In this document: positions 1 to 7,080 of the stretch, in pieces
Layout: the number at the start of each line of letters is the position of its first letter
How positions within the stretch are numbered: the first letter of the stretch is position 1
NCBI GenBank assembly: GCA_030040455.1
Contig: JASHTR010000613.1
Coordinates: forward strand, 1 to 16,996
Direction of reading: 5' to 3'
Length of the DNA stretch: 16,996 nucleotides
Source: Terriglobia bacterium
GTDB taxonomy: Bacteria > Acidobacteriota > Terriglobia > UBA7540
The notes under the pieces: model-generated
What the model was told of the DNA's origin: nothing
Seen by the model: only the letters and a program-made list of their open reading frames with translations
Database searches by the model: none
Made by a program: the position numbers and the translations under genes

Positions 1-2
1 AC

Positions 3-2042
3 AACCACATCGGTGCGGCGCCCACCGTAATCCTGAGTTACAACTTCTGGCAGAAACATTTTGGCGGAAGATCATCTGTCATCGGCAAATCCATCACCAT
101 GGGCGACCAGAGTTACAGCGTTATCGGAGTTACCCCCAGAAACTTCTGGTTCTTTTATCAGAGCCATGATGATGTTTTCGTCCCCATCGGTATTTACGAT
201 CGCGTATGGAAACACCAGCGGTTATTCCACCCAGGAATGTTTGTGGTTGGGCGTCTCAAGCCGGGCGTTACGCCTAACCAGGCGCAGGCAGATATGACGG
301 CGGTTGGGGAATTGCTGGCGCAGCAATATCCCAAGGATGATGCCGGATATGGAGTCAAAATGTCGCCCGTTGTGGCTTGGAGCATCAAGAACTACGCGCG
401 CGGGGCACTGTGGCTGCTGCTGGGCGCGGTCTGCTTTGTTCTGCTCATTGCCTGTGTGAACGTGGCAAATCTGTTGCTTAGCCGCGCCGCCGGGAGGCAA
501 CGGGAGATGGCTATTCGCGCCGCGCTTGGAGCAGGCGCCCGGCGCGTGGTGCGGCAGCTTCTGACGGAGAGCGTATTGTTGGGCCTTTTAGGCGGCGGCC
601 TGGGCGTCTTGCTTGCCTCGGCGGGAACGAAGCTGCTGCTGGCCTACGTTCCGGGCGATTTGCCGCGCTCCGAAAATGTGGGTGTCGATCTCCGCGTGCT
701 GCTGTTTGCCGTTGCTGTCTCGGTGATCACGGGGATGATTTTCGGACTTGCTCCCGCCCTACGATCGGCCAAGCCCGATCTCCAGGATACGCTTAAGGAA
801 GGAAGCCGCGGCTCGGCCGGCGGGCAGCACCACCTGCAACGCGGATTGGTGGTGGCCGAAATCGGCTTGGCGCTGGTGCTGCTGATTGGCGCGGGGCTCA
901 CACTCAAAAGCATCTGGTATCTAAACTCAGTGAACCTCGGCTTCAATCCCAGCCACGCCCTCAGCTTCGATGTTTCTCTGCCGCCGGCCCGTTACCAGGA
1001 TGCAAACAATAACCGGATTTTTTATAAAGAATTGCTGGCCAAGCTTCGCGCGCTTCCCGGCGTCAACGTGGCGGGGGCAACCGATCTCATGCCCCTCAGC
1101 GGCAACGACAATGAGTGGTCTTTTTATGTGGAGGGGCGGCCCAAACCACAGATGAAAAATATGCCGCAGACGATGTTCTACATAACCACACCGGGCTATC
1201 TCGGCGCCATGGGCATCAGCCTGCTACGCGGGCGTTTTTTTACGGACCAGGATAACCTCCGATCCCAGCCCATCGTTGTGATTGACGATGTTTTTGCCCG
1301 CACCATGTTTCCAAATCAGAATCCAATCGGTCAGCGCATCATTTTCCCCCTTCCAGGGTACGATGCGCCTCGGGAGATTGTCGGCGTGGTACACCATGTC
1401 AAGCATTTTGGCCCAGCCGGAATGAAAGGCTGGCAAGTTCAGAACGATCTTTATATGCCCATGGCCCAGGTTCCGGATCAGTTTTACAAGGGTGGAGGCG
1501 TATGGAACCTGACTTTGGTGGTGCGCACGTCAGTTGACCCGCGAGCCATGACGGTTGCCGTTATTCGAACCGTCCATTCGATTGACAACAGCGTGGCAGT
1601 GAATGCGGTCCAGACCGTTACTGAGATGGAGCGCGCGTCGCTTGCTGCGCAACGTTTTACGATGATGCTGATGGCGGTTTTTGCCGCGCTGGCCCTCATC
1701 CTGGCTGCGATTGGAATCTACGGCGTGATTTCCTATTCGGTCAGCCAGCGCACGCACGAGATTGGCATTCGCATGGCGCTGGGCGCGCAGCGGCGCGACG
1801 TGCTGGCTTGGGTGGTGAAGCAGGGCATGACGCTGGCGTGTTACGGTGTTGCGGCAGGAGTGATTGCCGCGCTGGCTTTGACGCGGCTGATGTCGAGCGT
1901 TCTTTATGGCGTCCAGCCGACGGATCCCGCTACCTTTGTCGTAATTTCGGTCGTCTTAGCGGGTGTGGCTTTGCTCGCGTGCTATATCCCTGCGCGCCGC
2001 GCGACGAAAGTGGATCCGATGGAAGCGTTACGCTATGAATGA
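3..2042 (+). CDS. ADOP-family ABC transporter permease P1 (5' partial)
   Basis: This is a large inner-membrane permease of the MacB/FtsX type, without its own ATPase domain. The reading frame is open from base 3, so the true start lies before the window. Alignment by eye with permease P3 suggests about 140 N-terminal residues are missing, including the first membrane helix; 679 residues are visible. They comprise the end of the first periplasmic (MacB_PCD-like) domain, a first FtsX block with [12 protein letters not shown] near base 440, a linker helix rich in A/L near base 860, a second periplasmic domain, and a C-terminal FtsX block from about base 1670 with [20 protein letters not shown]. 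It ends in the shared tail [20 protein letters not shown]. The first ATG in view (base 99) is internal and not a credible start. Known family role: MacB/LolC-like export or mechanotransmission driven by a separate ATPase. The substrate cannot be told. The stop codon adjoins a palindromic repeat. Confidence 0.9.
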   Translation, partial: NHIGAAPTVILSYNFWQKHFGGRSSVIGKSITMGDQSYSVIGVTPRNFWFFYQSHDDVFVPIGIYDRVWKHQRLFHPGMFVVGRLKPGVTPNQAQADMTAVGELLAQQYPKDDAGYGVKMSPVVAWSIKNYARGALWLLLGAVCFVLLIACVNVANLLLSRAAGRQREMAIRAALGAGARRVVRQLLTESVLLGLLGGGLGVLLASAGTKLLLAYVPGDLPRSENVGVDLRVLLFAVAVSVITGMIFGLAPALRSAKPDLQDTLKEGSRGSAGGQHHLQRGLVVAEIGLALVLLIGAGLTLKSIWYLNSVNLGFNPSHALSFDVSLPPARYQDANNNRIFYKELLAKLRALPGVNVAGATDLMPLSGNDNEWSFYVEGRPKPQMKNMPQTMFYITTPGYLGAMGISLLRGRFFTDQDNLRSQPIVVIDDVFARTMFPNQNPIGQRIIFPLPGYDAPREIVGVVHHVKHFGPAGMKGWQVQNDLYMPMAQVPDQFYKGGGVWNLTLVVRTSVDPRAMTVAVIRTVHSIDNSVAVNAVQTVTEMERASLAAQRFTMMLMAVFAALALILAAIGIYGVISYSVSQRTHEIGIRMALGAQRRDVLAWVVKQGMTLACYGVAAGVIAALALTRLMSSVLYGVQPTDPATFVVISVVLAGVALLACYIPARRATKVDPMEALRYE

Positions 2043-2140
2043 AGCGGTCAGCTATCAGCGGTCAGCGATGGCGTTTGGTTATCGTCAGCCTGGAGGCATC
2101 CTTGAGGGACTTTAGAGAAAGCTGATAGCTGATAGCTAAA
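2043..2140. repeat. Family A palindromic repeat, copy 1
   Basis: The P1-P2 gap is almost entirely one inverted repeat. Twelve-base arms TCAGCTATCAGC (2048-2059) and GCTGATAGCTGA (2121-2132) pair perfectly around a 61-base loop. Further CAGC/GCTG units lie on both sides. Related copies occur at about 8421, 14008, 14761, 15155 and 16640. The block starts directly after the P1 stop codon and leaves only the ribosome-binding site AAAGGTGG before P2. Confidence 0.8.
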
Positions 2141-2148
2141 GGTGGTTT

Positions 2149-4608
2149 ATGGCAACACTCATCCAAGACCTGAAATTTGGCTGGCGGCAACTGGCGAAAC
2201 GGCCTGGGTTCACGGCGGCGGCGGTGATCTGTCTGGCGCTGGGCATTGGCGCAACTACAGGAATTTTCAGCGTGGTAAATACAGTTCTTTTGCGCCCGTT
2301 GCCCTACGCACATCCCAGCCGGCTCATCCGAATCTACACGGAGTGGCCTAAGTTTCCCGGAGGAGGCTTGCACAGGTTCTGGGTCTCGCCCCCGGAATTT
2401 CTCGACATTCGGCGGGACGCGAAGCTGTTCCAGTCGGTCGATTCATGGGTCAACAGCGGCGTGAATCTGTCCGGCAAAAGCAATCCCTTATATGCCACGG
2501 CTTCTTTTGTTTCGGGCGGCTTGCTACGCTCGCTCCGAGTCGTTCCTGCCTTCGGCCGCTTGATTGCGCCTGCCGACGATGAGTATGGCGCTAATCGCGT
2601 TGCTGATATTTCTTACGGTCTCTGGCAGCGCGCCTATGGCGGCGATGCGAACATTATCGGGCGAGACATTCTGCTGAACGGCGAAAAGACCACCATTATC
2701 GGCGTCATGCCCCGCGATTTTCACTTCCCATTGGGCGAGTCCAGCCCTACCGATGTTTGGACGCCGCTTCAAATCAATCCGGCCAAGCCGGGAAGCCGCA
2801 GCTCGCACTATTTGTCGCTCCTGGGATTGCTCAAGCCCGGCGTCACCCCGCCGCAAGCCCAGGCCGAATTTGCGAGCTTAGTGAAGTATTGGGGTGAAAC
2901 GGGCTCGGCGAAAGAGCATCATTTCGATCCGGCAACTCATACGATCGTCAGTTACCCCTATCAGGAGGAAGTGGTGCGCGGCGTGCGGCCTGCCTTGCTG
3001 ATGCTGCTGGGCGCGGTTTGTTTTGTTCTGCTTATTGCCTGCGTCAACGTCGCGAATCTCTTGCTTGCGCGCGCCGAAGGCCGGCGGCACGAGATCGCCA
3101 TTCGCAGCGCGATGGGAGCCACCCGCACGCAGCTCACGCGCCAATTCATTATCGAGGGCATTCTACTCTCCGCCGTGGGAACCGTTGTGGGCCTGCTCCT
3201 GGCTAGCGTCGGCATGGGGCTGCTCAAACTCGCCAGCCTGGCGAGCATACCGCGCGCCTCCGCCATCGCGCTCGATGGCCACGTGGTGCTCTTCGCCGTG
3301 GCAATCTGCTTCCTGACGGGTGTCTGCTTCGGCCTTGCGCCGCTGATGCATTTTTTGCAGGAAAACGCTCATGAAAGTCTTCGCTCCGGCGCGGGCCGGA
3401 CCACCGTAAGCGCGAGCGCCCGGCGCTTCCGTCACGCCCTCGTGGTGTGCGAGATGGCTCTGGCGCTGATGCTCCTGATCGGCACCGGGCTGATGGTCCG
3501 CGCCTTCTGGAAAGTCCAGGAAGTCGATGCGGGGTTCAATCCCAAGAATGTGATCACCATGCAGGTGAGCCTGCCTCAGGCTGTTTACTCAACACACCAG
3601 AAAGAGCTGAATTTCTGGTCAGCACTCGAAGCACGGCTCGACAATCTGCCTGGAGCAAGAGACACAGCACTCTTTTCCGGCTTGCCTCCAGTGCGCCCCC
3701 CGGAGGATGACGATACGCGGATCGAAGGTTTCGTGTACAAACCAGGCGGGCCGATCCAGAACGTTGAATTCTATCAGGTGATCAGTCCGGGGTATTTCAA
3801 GACCCTGGGCATCCACCTGATTGCGGGCCGCTTGTTTAATGATAGCGACGGGCCGAACGCCCCGAAAGTGGCCATCGTTAACGAGACAATGGCGCGTACG
3901 TTTTGGGGAAATCAAAGCCCGGTTGGCCGCAGAGTCGCGCCTTGGTATGACACAAAGAACTGGTCCACGGTTATCGGCGTGGTGGCCGACGTGAAGAATG
4001 GCGGCCTGGAGCAACCCACGGGCACGGAGCTTTACCTCCCCTTTACTCAGGTTCAAACGCCAGGACCAAATAGCTCCTACATTGCCGTCCGGACGGCGGG
4101 CGACGCGAGCGCCGTGGTCAGCGAGGTCCGGCGCATGGTGCACGATCTTGATCCCACGCTGCCGCTGGCCCACGTTCGCAGCATGGATAGCGTGATGTCC
4201 GCGGCGCAGTCACGGCCTCGCTTTCTGGCGCTTCTTCTTACCCTTTTCTCAATCGTGGCGCTTGTTCTGGCGGCGGTGGGAATCTATGGCGTGATTTCTT
4301 ACTCCGTCGCCCAGCGCACCAAAGAGTTTGGCATCCGCATGGCGTTGGGCGCGCAAAAGCAGGATGTCCTTCGACTCGTCGTGGGGCAGGGAATGACCCT
4401 GGCGCTCGCCGGCGTGGGCCTTGGGATCGCGGGAGCGCTCGTTTTGACTCGTTTCCTGAAGAGTTTACTCTACGGAGTTCACCCGACCGATCTGCTGACG
4501 TTTCTCGGTGTCTCGCTTGTACTGGCAGGCGTGGCTTTGCTCGCGTGCTACATCCCCGCGCGCCGCGCAACGAAAGTGGATCCGATGGTGGCGTTGAGAT
4601 ATGAGTAA
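2149..4608 (+). CDS. ADOP-family ABC transporter permease P2
   Basis: This complete 819-residue permease is typical for ADOP proteins. The start ATG follows AAAGGTGG at a 3-base spacing. Domain order: a cytoplasmic N-terminus ([18 protein letters not shown]), TM1 at about 22-43, periplasmic MacB_PCD-like domain to about 280, first FtsX block from about 284 ([20 protein letters not shown]), linker helix at about 433, second periplasmic domain, and second FtsX block from about 695 ending [20 protein letters not shown]. It has two homologous halves and no ATP-binding motifs, so it must use an ATPase made elsewhere. It follows P1 by 106 bases in the same direction and is probably co-transcribed. 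The stop codon TAA is the first triplet of repeat B1, and the next gene (vapC-1) converges on it. Substrate unknown. Confidence 0.92.
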   Translation: MATLIQDLKFGWRQLAKRPGFTAAAVICLALGIGATTGIFSVVNTVLLRPLPYAHPSRLIRIYTEWPKFPGGGLHRFWVSPPEFLDIRRDAKLFQSVDSWVNSGVNLSGKSNPLYATASFVSGGLLRSLRVVPAFGRLIAPADDEYGANRVADISYGLWQRAYGGDANIIGRDILLNGEKTTIIGVMPRDFHFPLGESSPTDVWTPLQINPAKPGSRSSHYLSLLGLLKPGVTPPQAQAEFASLVKYWGETGSAKEHHFDPATHTIVSYPYQEEVVRGVRPALLMLLGAVCFVLLIACVNVANLLLARAEGRRHEIAIRSAMGATRTQLTRQFIIEGILLSAVGTVVGLLLASVGMGLLKLASLASIPRASAIALDGHVVLFAVAICFLTGVCFGLAPLMHFLQENAHESLRSGAGRTTVSASARRFRHALVVCEMALALMLLIGTGLMVRAFWKVQEVDAGFNPKNVITMQVSLPQAVYSTHQKELNFWSALEARLDNLPGARDTALFSGLPPVRPPEDDDTRIEGFVYKPGGPIQNVEFYQVISPGYFKTLGIHLIAGRLFNDSDGPNAPKVAIVNETMARTFWGNQSPVGRRVAPWYDTKNWSTVIGVVADVKNGGLEQPTGTELYLPFTQVQTPGPNSSYIAVRTAGDASAVVSEVRRMVHDLDPTLPLAHVRSMDSVMSAAQSRPRFLALLLTLFSIVALVLAAVGIYGVISYSVAQRTKEFGIRMALGAQKQDVLRLVVGQGMTLALAGVGLGIAGALVLTRFLKSLLYGVHPTDLLTFLGVSLVLAGVALLACYIPARRATKVDPMVALRYE

Positions 4609-4682
4609 TGCCGTGGTTCGTGGTTAGTGATTCGTGATTCGATATTCGAGACACGAACCACGAATCACTGCCTTTGCCTTGG
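4606..4682. repeat. Family B palindromic repeat, copy 1, shared by two convergent genes
   Basis: An imperfect hairpin sits between convergent genes P2 and vapC-1. Arms 4627-4641 and 4654-4668 match 14 of 15 bases around a 12-base loop. The first triplet (TAA, 4606-4608) is the P2 stop codon, and the vapC-1 stop (4665-4667 on the minus strand) lies inside the right arm. The first 36 bases match copy B4 at 10966 in 35 positions. It could act as a bidirectional transcription barrier, but there is no T-tract, so it is not called a terminator. Confidence 0.8.
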
Positions 4683-5078
4683 ATCGAGGATGCGAAGATG
4701 CTTGAAATAAGTGCGATAAAAACCACGGTCCCGCGTGAGCAGCCGGTCAGCCTGGAGCAAGGCGTGCGCGCCAATCAGGAAGTCTGCTGTAACCCGCGAT
4801 CGCGATCCGCCCCGCTCGCGGTAAGCCTTCCAGACCCTGCCGGCCTCAATCGCAGCTTCAGCAGTGAGGGGACTGAACTCGATTCTGAGCTCGTCAAACA
4901 TTTGGCGCACGACCTGGGCGGAAGTGAAGAGCCCGGCGATCTCCGCCCAAACGACGCCACAAGCCACAACGCGCCCCTCGGCGACCGAGGATTCCAGGGC
5001 TTCGCGAGAGTGCCGGGCAAACACGGAGTCGCGGATCACAAAGTCGAAAATGACGCTGCTATCGACGGCGGTGACCAT
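4665..5078 (-). CDS. vapC: PIN-domain ribonuclease toxin, VapC family (pair 1)
   Basis: This 137-residue protein has the size and acidic-residue pattern of VapC toxins, which are Mg-dependent endoribonucleases that act on tRNA or rRNA. The expected metal-binding positions are D6 (MVTAVDSSVIFDF), E46 (WAEIAGL), D99 (RVTADFLIGAHALLQ) and D117 (LLTRDRGF). It overlaps the upstream antitoxin gene by 20 bases in a different frame, the usual layout for translational coupling. The last residues RQRQ and the stop codon come from repeat B1. The family assignment is firm; the actual RNA target is unknown. All four acidic positions are intact, so an active enzyme is likely. Confidence 0.9.
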   Translation of the reverse strand: MVTAVDSSVIFDFVIRDSVFARHSREALESSVAEGRVVACGVVWAEIAGLFTSAQVVRQMFDELRIEFSPLTAEAAIEAGRVWKAYRERGGSRSRVTADFLIGAHALLQADRLLTRDRGFYRTYFKHLRILDPRQRQ

Positions 5079-5304
5079 GTGGGAATGCTTCTCCGCGGAG
5101 TTCAGTTATGATCTCGTCGGTAGTCTTGCCAAGCTGCAGGATGCCGTAATACTTCTCGAAAGGGTCGGATGAATTCAGTTTGGTCATCACAAGCTTGCCT
5201 TTATCTTCTCGGACGTTCAGCACCTGTCCTTTGCGGAGGCCCAGGCGCACGCGCAGCGGCTTGGGGATGGTGATCTGGCCTTTTTCGGAAACCGTAGTCT
5301 TCAT
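5059..5304 (-). CDS. vapB: AbrB/MazE-type antitoxin, VapB family (pair 1)
   Basis: This 81-residue protein begins MKTTVSEKGQITIPKPLRVR, the classical swapped-hairpin AbrB DNA-binding fold (residues 1-45). Its C-terminal tail (about 46-81: SSDPFEKYYGILQLGKTTDE) is of the kind that wraps the PIN toxin. The open frame continues 5' to base 5529, but the AbrB domain starts exactly at the ATG at 5304, and the upstream part is repeat DNA, so the longer form is rejected. There is no Shine-Dalgarno sequence before this ATG. A promoter and palindrome place transcription start at the ATG itself (see those entries). It neutralises VapC and probably represses its own promoter. Confidence 0.9.
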   Translation of the reverse strand: MKTTVSEKGQITIPKPLRVRLGLRKGQVLNVREDKGKLVMTKLNSSDPFEKYYGILQLGKTTDEIITELRGEAFPHGHRRR

Positions 5305-5320
5305 ACCAAAATGGTATGAA
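5300..5320. promoter_or_regulatory. Palindromic operator over the vapB-1 start codon and -10 box
   Basis: Perfect 9-base arms TTCATACCA (5300-5308) and TGGTATGAA (5312-5320) are separated by AAA. The palindrome covers the vapB start codon (5302-5304) and the predicted -10 box. AbrB-type antitoxins commonly autorepress by binding such sites, so the antitoxin-toxin complex is the likely ligand (inference). Confidence 0.65.
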
Positions 5321-5339
5321 TTCTTACTGGATTTTTCAA
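5311..5339 (-). promoter_or_regulatory. Predicted sigma-70 promoter of vapBC pair 1, leaderless
   Basis: Read on the minus strand: -35 TTGAAA (5339-5334), a 17-base spacer, -10 TACCAT (5316-5311). With the usual 6-base discriminator, +1 falls on 5304, the A of the vapB ATG. This would give an mRNA without a 5' leader, which fits the absence of a ribosome-binding site. The -10 matches only 4 of 6 consensus bases. Confidence 0.5.
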
Positions 5340-5365
5340 GTAGAGGCGCTGCTTCCCGCGCACTT

Positions 5366-5390
5366 GTAGCGCCGGGCCCGCATTGGGCCC
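5366..5390 (+). repeat. GTAG-headed hairpin (REP-like)
   Basis: The tetranucleotide GTAG (5366-5369) is followed by CGCC and then GGGCCC (5374-5379) and GGGCCC (5385-5390), which can pair around a 5-base loop. A GTAG head next to a short hairpin is the format of REP elements used by RAYT transposases. It sits about 60 bases upstream of vapB-1. Confidence 0.45.
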
Positions 5391-5397
5391 CTTCGCG

Positions 5398-5462
5398 GAG
5401 CCTGCCCTGAGCAAAGCGAAGGGACCGGTTCGAAGAGGAGCGAATCGGCTCAGGGCAAGCTC
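5398..5462. repeat. Inverted repeat with CCCTGAGC/GCTCAGGG arms
   Basis: Arms 5398-5412 and 5448-5462 are reverse complements in 14 of 15 positions. The core TGCCCTGAGC / GCTCAGGGCA is perfect. The loop of 35 bases contains GCGAAGGGACCGG. No gene is seen in this intergenic stretch (5321-5634), which consists of this element, the GTAG hairpin and a B-D composite repeat. Confidence 0.6.
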
Positions 5463-5493
5463 TGCGGCAGTTCGAGGGTTGTGATCCGCGGCG

Positions 5494-5573
5494 CGTGGTT
5501 CGTGGTTCGAACCACGAACCACGAATCACAGCCTTTGAAAAGCCGCAGCGTCACAGGGCTAACGCTGCGCTAC
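5494..5573. repeat. Composite B-D repeat, copy 1 (30-bp perfect palindrome + REP-like hairpin)
   Basis: A perfect 30-base palindrome occupies 5494-5523, centred on TTCGAA and built from GTGGTTCGTGGTTCGAA and its complement. It is followed by AATCACAGCCTTTGAAAAG and then the D hairpin (5543-5573). Read on the minus strand, D starts GTAG and pairs CGCAGCGTT with AACGCTGCG (one weak position in this copy). The same B-to-D junction recurs near 7011-7026 and 11451-11469, so B and D travel as one unit. Confidence 0.75.
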
Positions 5574-5634
5574 GGGCTCATCGATCCGTAGATTTCACAG
5601 ATAACGCAGAAGCGGACGATCGAAGAAGTTATTT

Positions 5635-6165
5635 ATGCCGGGTATAAAGCATAATTCGCCAGCCTTTCTCTTGGTGGCACTGCTCGCGTCGATGGTCTTA
5701 TCCGCCGGCGCCCGCGCGATGGCGTCCAGCCTCGCTGATAAAACGCTATCCCCATCCGGGATGGCAGGAGGTGAAGGAGGGATTCTTGAACTGACATACA
5801 CGCCCTCCCCGACAACAAGCTCCGCCCCTGCCCAGCCGAAAAAGGGGGTAAAGATTCCCTTCGAATTTGTGGAAGGACTGATGGTATGCGCCATACCGAC
5901 AAGCAGCGGAAAGCTCCGCCTGGTTTTTGATACCGGAGCCAACGCTACGGCGCTGCTTGGGAAATCGCGTCCTATTGAGATTCATATTGGCGGCAAATCA
6001 CTTCGGCTGGTCTCCGCACCGCTCCGGACGTCCACGCTTGGACAGGTGAACAAGACTTTGCCCCCGGAGAGACGCCTGGAAGGAATTCTGGGCGAGGACG
6101 TGCTGGTCCAGTTCGAGCGCGTGACCGTTGACTATAAGAGCTTAGAAATCGAATTTTATCCCTGA
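5635..6165 (+). CDS. Secreted retropepsin-like aspartyl protease, small
   Basis: A 176-residue protein. A positively charged start and a hydrophobic stretch (about 9-29, FLLVALLASMVLSAGARA) indicate a Sec signal peptide with a likely cut after ARA. A low-complexity Ser/Thr/Pro segment (about 55-70) follows. The catalytic motif of single-domain aspartyl proteases is clear: LVFDTGANATALL at 96-108, with D99 as the catalytic residue. The closing motif LEGILGEDVLVQFERVTVDY (148-167) is the hydrophobic-hydrophobic-Gly element of the fold, followed by IEF. Such proteins act as dimers because each chain gives one Asp. Expected location is the periplasm; substrate unknown. It lies between two vapBC pairs on the opposite strand and between two D repeats, with no obvious operon partner. 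The start is the first ATG, with only a weak purine-rich stretch GAAGAAG before it. Confidence 0.75.
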   Translation: MPGIKHNSPAFLLVALLASMVLSAGARAMASSLADKTLSPSGMAGGEGGILELTYTPSPTTSSAPAQPKKGVKIPFEFVEGLMVCAIPTSSGKLRLVFDTGANATALLGKSRPIEIHIGGKSLRLVSAPLRTSTLGQVNKTLPPERRLEGILGEDVLVQFERVTVDYKSLEIEFYP

Positions 6166-6179
6166 GGTGCGCAGCAAAG

Positions 6180-6210
6180 CCGCAGCGTTAAAGGGCGAAC
6201 GCTGCGCTAC
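6180..6210 (-). repeat. D repeat (GTAG-headed REP-like hairpin), copy 2
   Basis: On the minus strand this begins GTAG and forms a hairpin with perfect 9-base arms CGCAGCGTT and AACGCTGCG around an 8-base loop. It is identical over all 31 bases to the copy at 7027-7057. The stop codon TAG of vapC-2 is the TAG of its GTAG head. Confidence 0.8.
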
Positions 6211-6638
6211 AGGGGATTGATAACGCGCAGGAACTTGAATTGATGGAAATCCGTATCGGCGGTGCGAATCTCAGTAATGCCATGCTCGCGCATGAGCGCA
6301 GCAATATGAAGGTCGTGCATCGTGTTGCCGGACGTGTGCGGATATTCACGCGTGAGATCGCGGACGACTTCCGGATGCCGGTCCGTTTCCTTCAAAAGGC
6401 CAAAAGAGGGAGAAGCTTGAAGTGCCTCGATAAAGCTCCAGGCTTCGGCAAACGTCATAGGATGACGAAAAAGTGAGCGATGTGTAACAACACGCAGAAA
6501 TTCGTAAATGACGGACCATGTGGTGAACCACGCCTCGGCCGAGGAGCTCCACTCTGCGAGCAGTTCTCGCATCCGCCGCTGCCCTGGAAAGTCCTCATTC
6601 GCCGCATAGATCAAAAGATTCGTATCAACGACAAACAC
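6207..6638 (-). CDS. vapC: PIN-domain ribonuclease toxin, VapC family (pair 2)
   Basis: A 143-residue PIN protein opening with MFVVDTNLLIYAAN, the typical VapC start with D5. Further acidic metal ligands are E46 (SVIYEFLRV), D109 (NTMHDLHIAALMREHG) and D128 or D130 (IRTADTDFHQF). It is of the subgroup with a TTxxVxxEFLRV segment, so an active RNase is likely. It starts 2 bases after the antitoxin stop codon. The C-terminal codons run into D repeat 2, which supplies the TAG stop. It is only distantly similar to the first PIN toxin, so the two pairs are not a recent duplication. Confidence 0.9.
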   Translation of the reverse strand: MFVVDTNLLIYAANEDFPGQRRMRELLAEWSSSAEAWFTTWSVIYEFLRVVTHRSLFRHPMTFAEAWSFIEALQASPSFGLLKETDRHPEVVRDLTREYPHTSGNTMHDLHIAALMREHGITEIRTADTDFHQFKFLRVINPL

Positions 6639-6640
6639 TT

Positions 6641-6907
6641 TCAGGCCTTCCTCCTCGCGCCGTACAAACGTTCATCGCGCTCCGCTTCTAGAAAGTCATA
6701 CAGCGTCTTGCGGTCATTGAGGTTCACCTTGGGAGGCCAACCCATTTTGAAACTCGGGAGCGGGAGAAGGCGTTTGGGCTTGGGTTTCTCCTGCAATCCT
6801 TGGCGCAGAAATTCCGTAACCAGGCCCGAGAGGGTCTCATTGCGCTCGACAGCCCGCCGCTTCAAGTCGCGGAAAAGAGGATCAGGAATAATGAGCGTGG
6901 TTTTCAT
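6641..6907 (-). CDS. vapB: Ribbon-helix-helix type antitoxin, VapB family (pair 2)
   Basis: An 88-residue protein. MKTTLIIPDPLFRDLKRRAV followed by ERNETLSGLVTEFLRQGL (to about residue 38) is a CopG/Arc-like ribbon-helix-helix: one beta strand, two helices. The tail (40-88) contains PLPSFKMGWPPKVNLNDR and an acidic helix LYDFLEAERDERLYG, a common toxin-binding end in this group. The open frame reaches 7006, and an ATG at 6919 would add four residues (MVFR), but the fold begins at the 6907 ATG. No ribosome-binding site precedes it; a near-consensus promoter ends 7 bases upstream. It is a different antitoxin class from the AbrB-type gene of pair 1. Confidence 0.88.
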   Translation of the reverse strand: MKTTLIIPDPLFRDLKRRAVERNETLSGLVTEFLRQGLQEKPKPKRLLPLPSFKMGWPPKVNLNDRKTLYDFLEAERDERLYGARRKA

Positions 6908-6918
6908 ACGGAAAACCA
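6898..6918. promoter_or_regulatory. Palindromic operator over the vapB-2 start codon
   Basis: Perfect 8-base arms TGGTTTTC (6898-6905) and GAAAACCA (6911-6918) flank a 5-base centre. The palindrome includes the start codon (6905-6907) and most of the -10 box. It is a plausible binding site for the ribbon-helix-helix antitoxin. Confidence 0.55.
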
Positions 6919-6943
6919 TATCGCAGACACAGAAAAATGTCAA
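6915..6943 (-). promoter_or_regulatory. Predicted sigma-70 promoter of vapBC pair 2, leaderless
   Basis: On the minus strand: a perfect -35 TTGACA (6943-6938), 17-base spacer, -10 TATGGT (6920-6915). Transcription would start at about 6908, one base before the vapB ATG (6907). This is the same geometry as pair 1 and again has no ribosome-binding site. Confidence 0.6.
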
Positions 6944-6981
6944 ACCACTCATTCGAGAGATAAGAGACGAGAGACAACAGC

Positions 6982-7057
6982 ATTCGTGGTCAGTGGTTCG
7001 AACCACGAATCACGGCCTTTGAAAAACCGCAGCGTTAAAGGGCGAACGCTGCGCTAC
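6982..7057. repeat. Composite B-D repeat, copy 3
   Basis: Arms ATTCGTGGT (6982-6990) and ACCACGAAT (7002-7010) enclose a perfect 14-base palindrome GTGGTTCGAACCAC (6993-7006). The junction CACGGCCTTTGAAAAA leads into the D hairpin (7027-7057), which is identical to the copy at 6180-6210. It fills the space between the divergent vapBC-2 and ABC ATPase 1. Confidence 0.75.
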
Positions 7058-7080
7058 GAGAAAATGAAGAGGAGAAAACG

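Noticed and set aside
4627..4668. Rho-independent terminator between P2 and vapC-1
   Set aside because: The hairpin is good but no T-rich tract follows on either strand; kept as a repeat.
4674..5111. Plus-strand open frame of 145 codons opposite vapC-1
   Set aside because: It is antisense to a clear PIN-domain gene, has no recognisable domain, and its composition follows the complement of the real gene.
5305..5529. Longer N-terminus for the AbrB antitoxin
   Set aside because: The extension translates repeat DNA (palindromes and the CCCTGAGC element) and the AbrB domain begins exactly at 5304.
6480..7022. Plus-strand open frame of 180 codons across vapBC-2
   Set aside because: It covers the complement of the vapC-2 5' end, the RHH antitoxin, promoter and repeat B3; low-complexity Arg/Ser-rich translation, no family.
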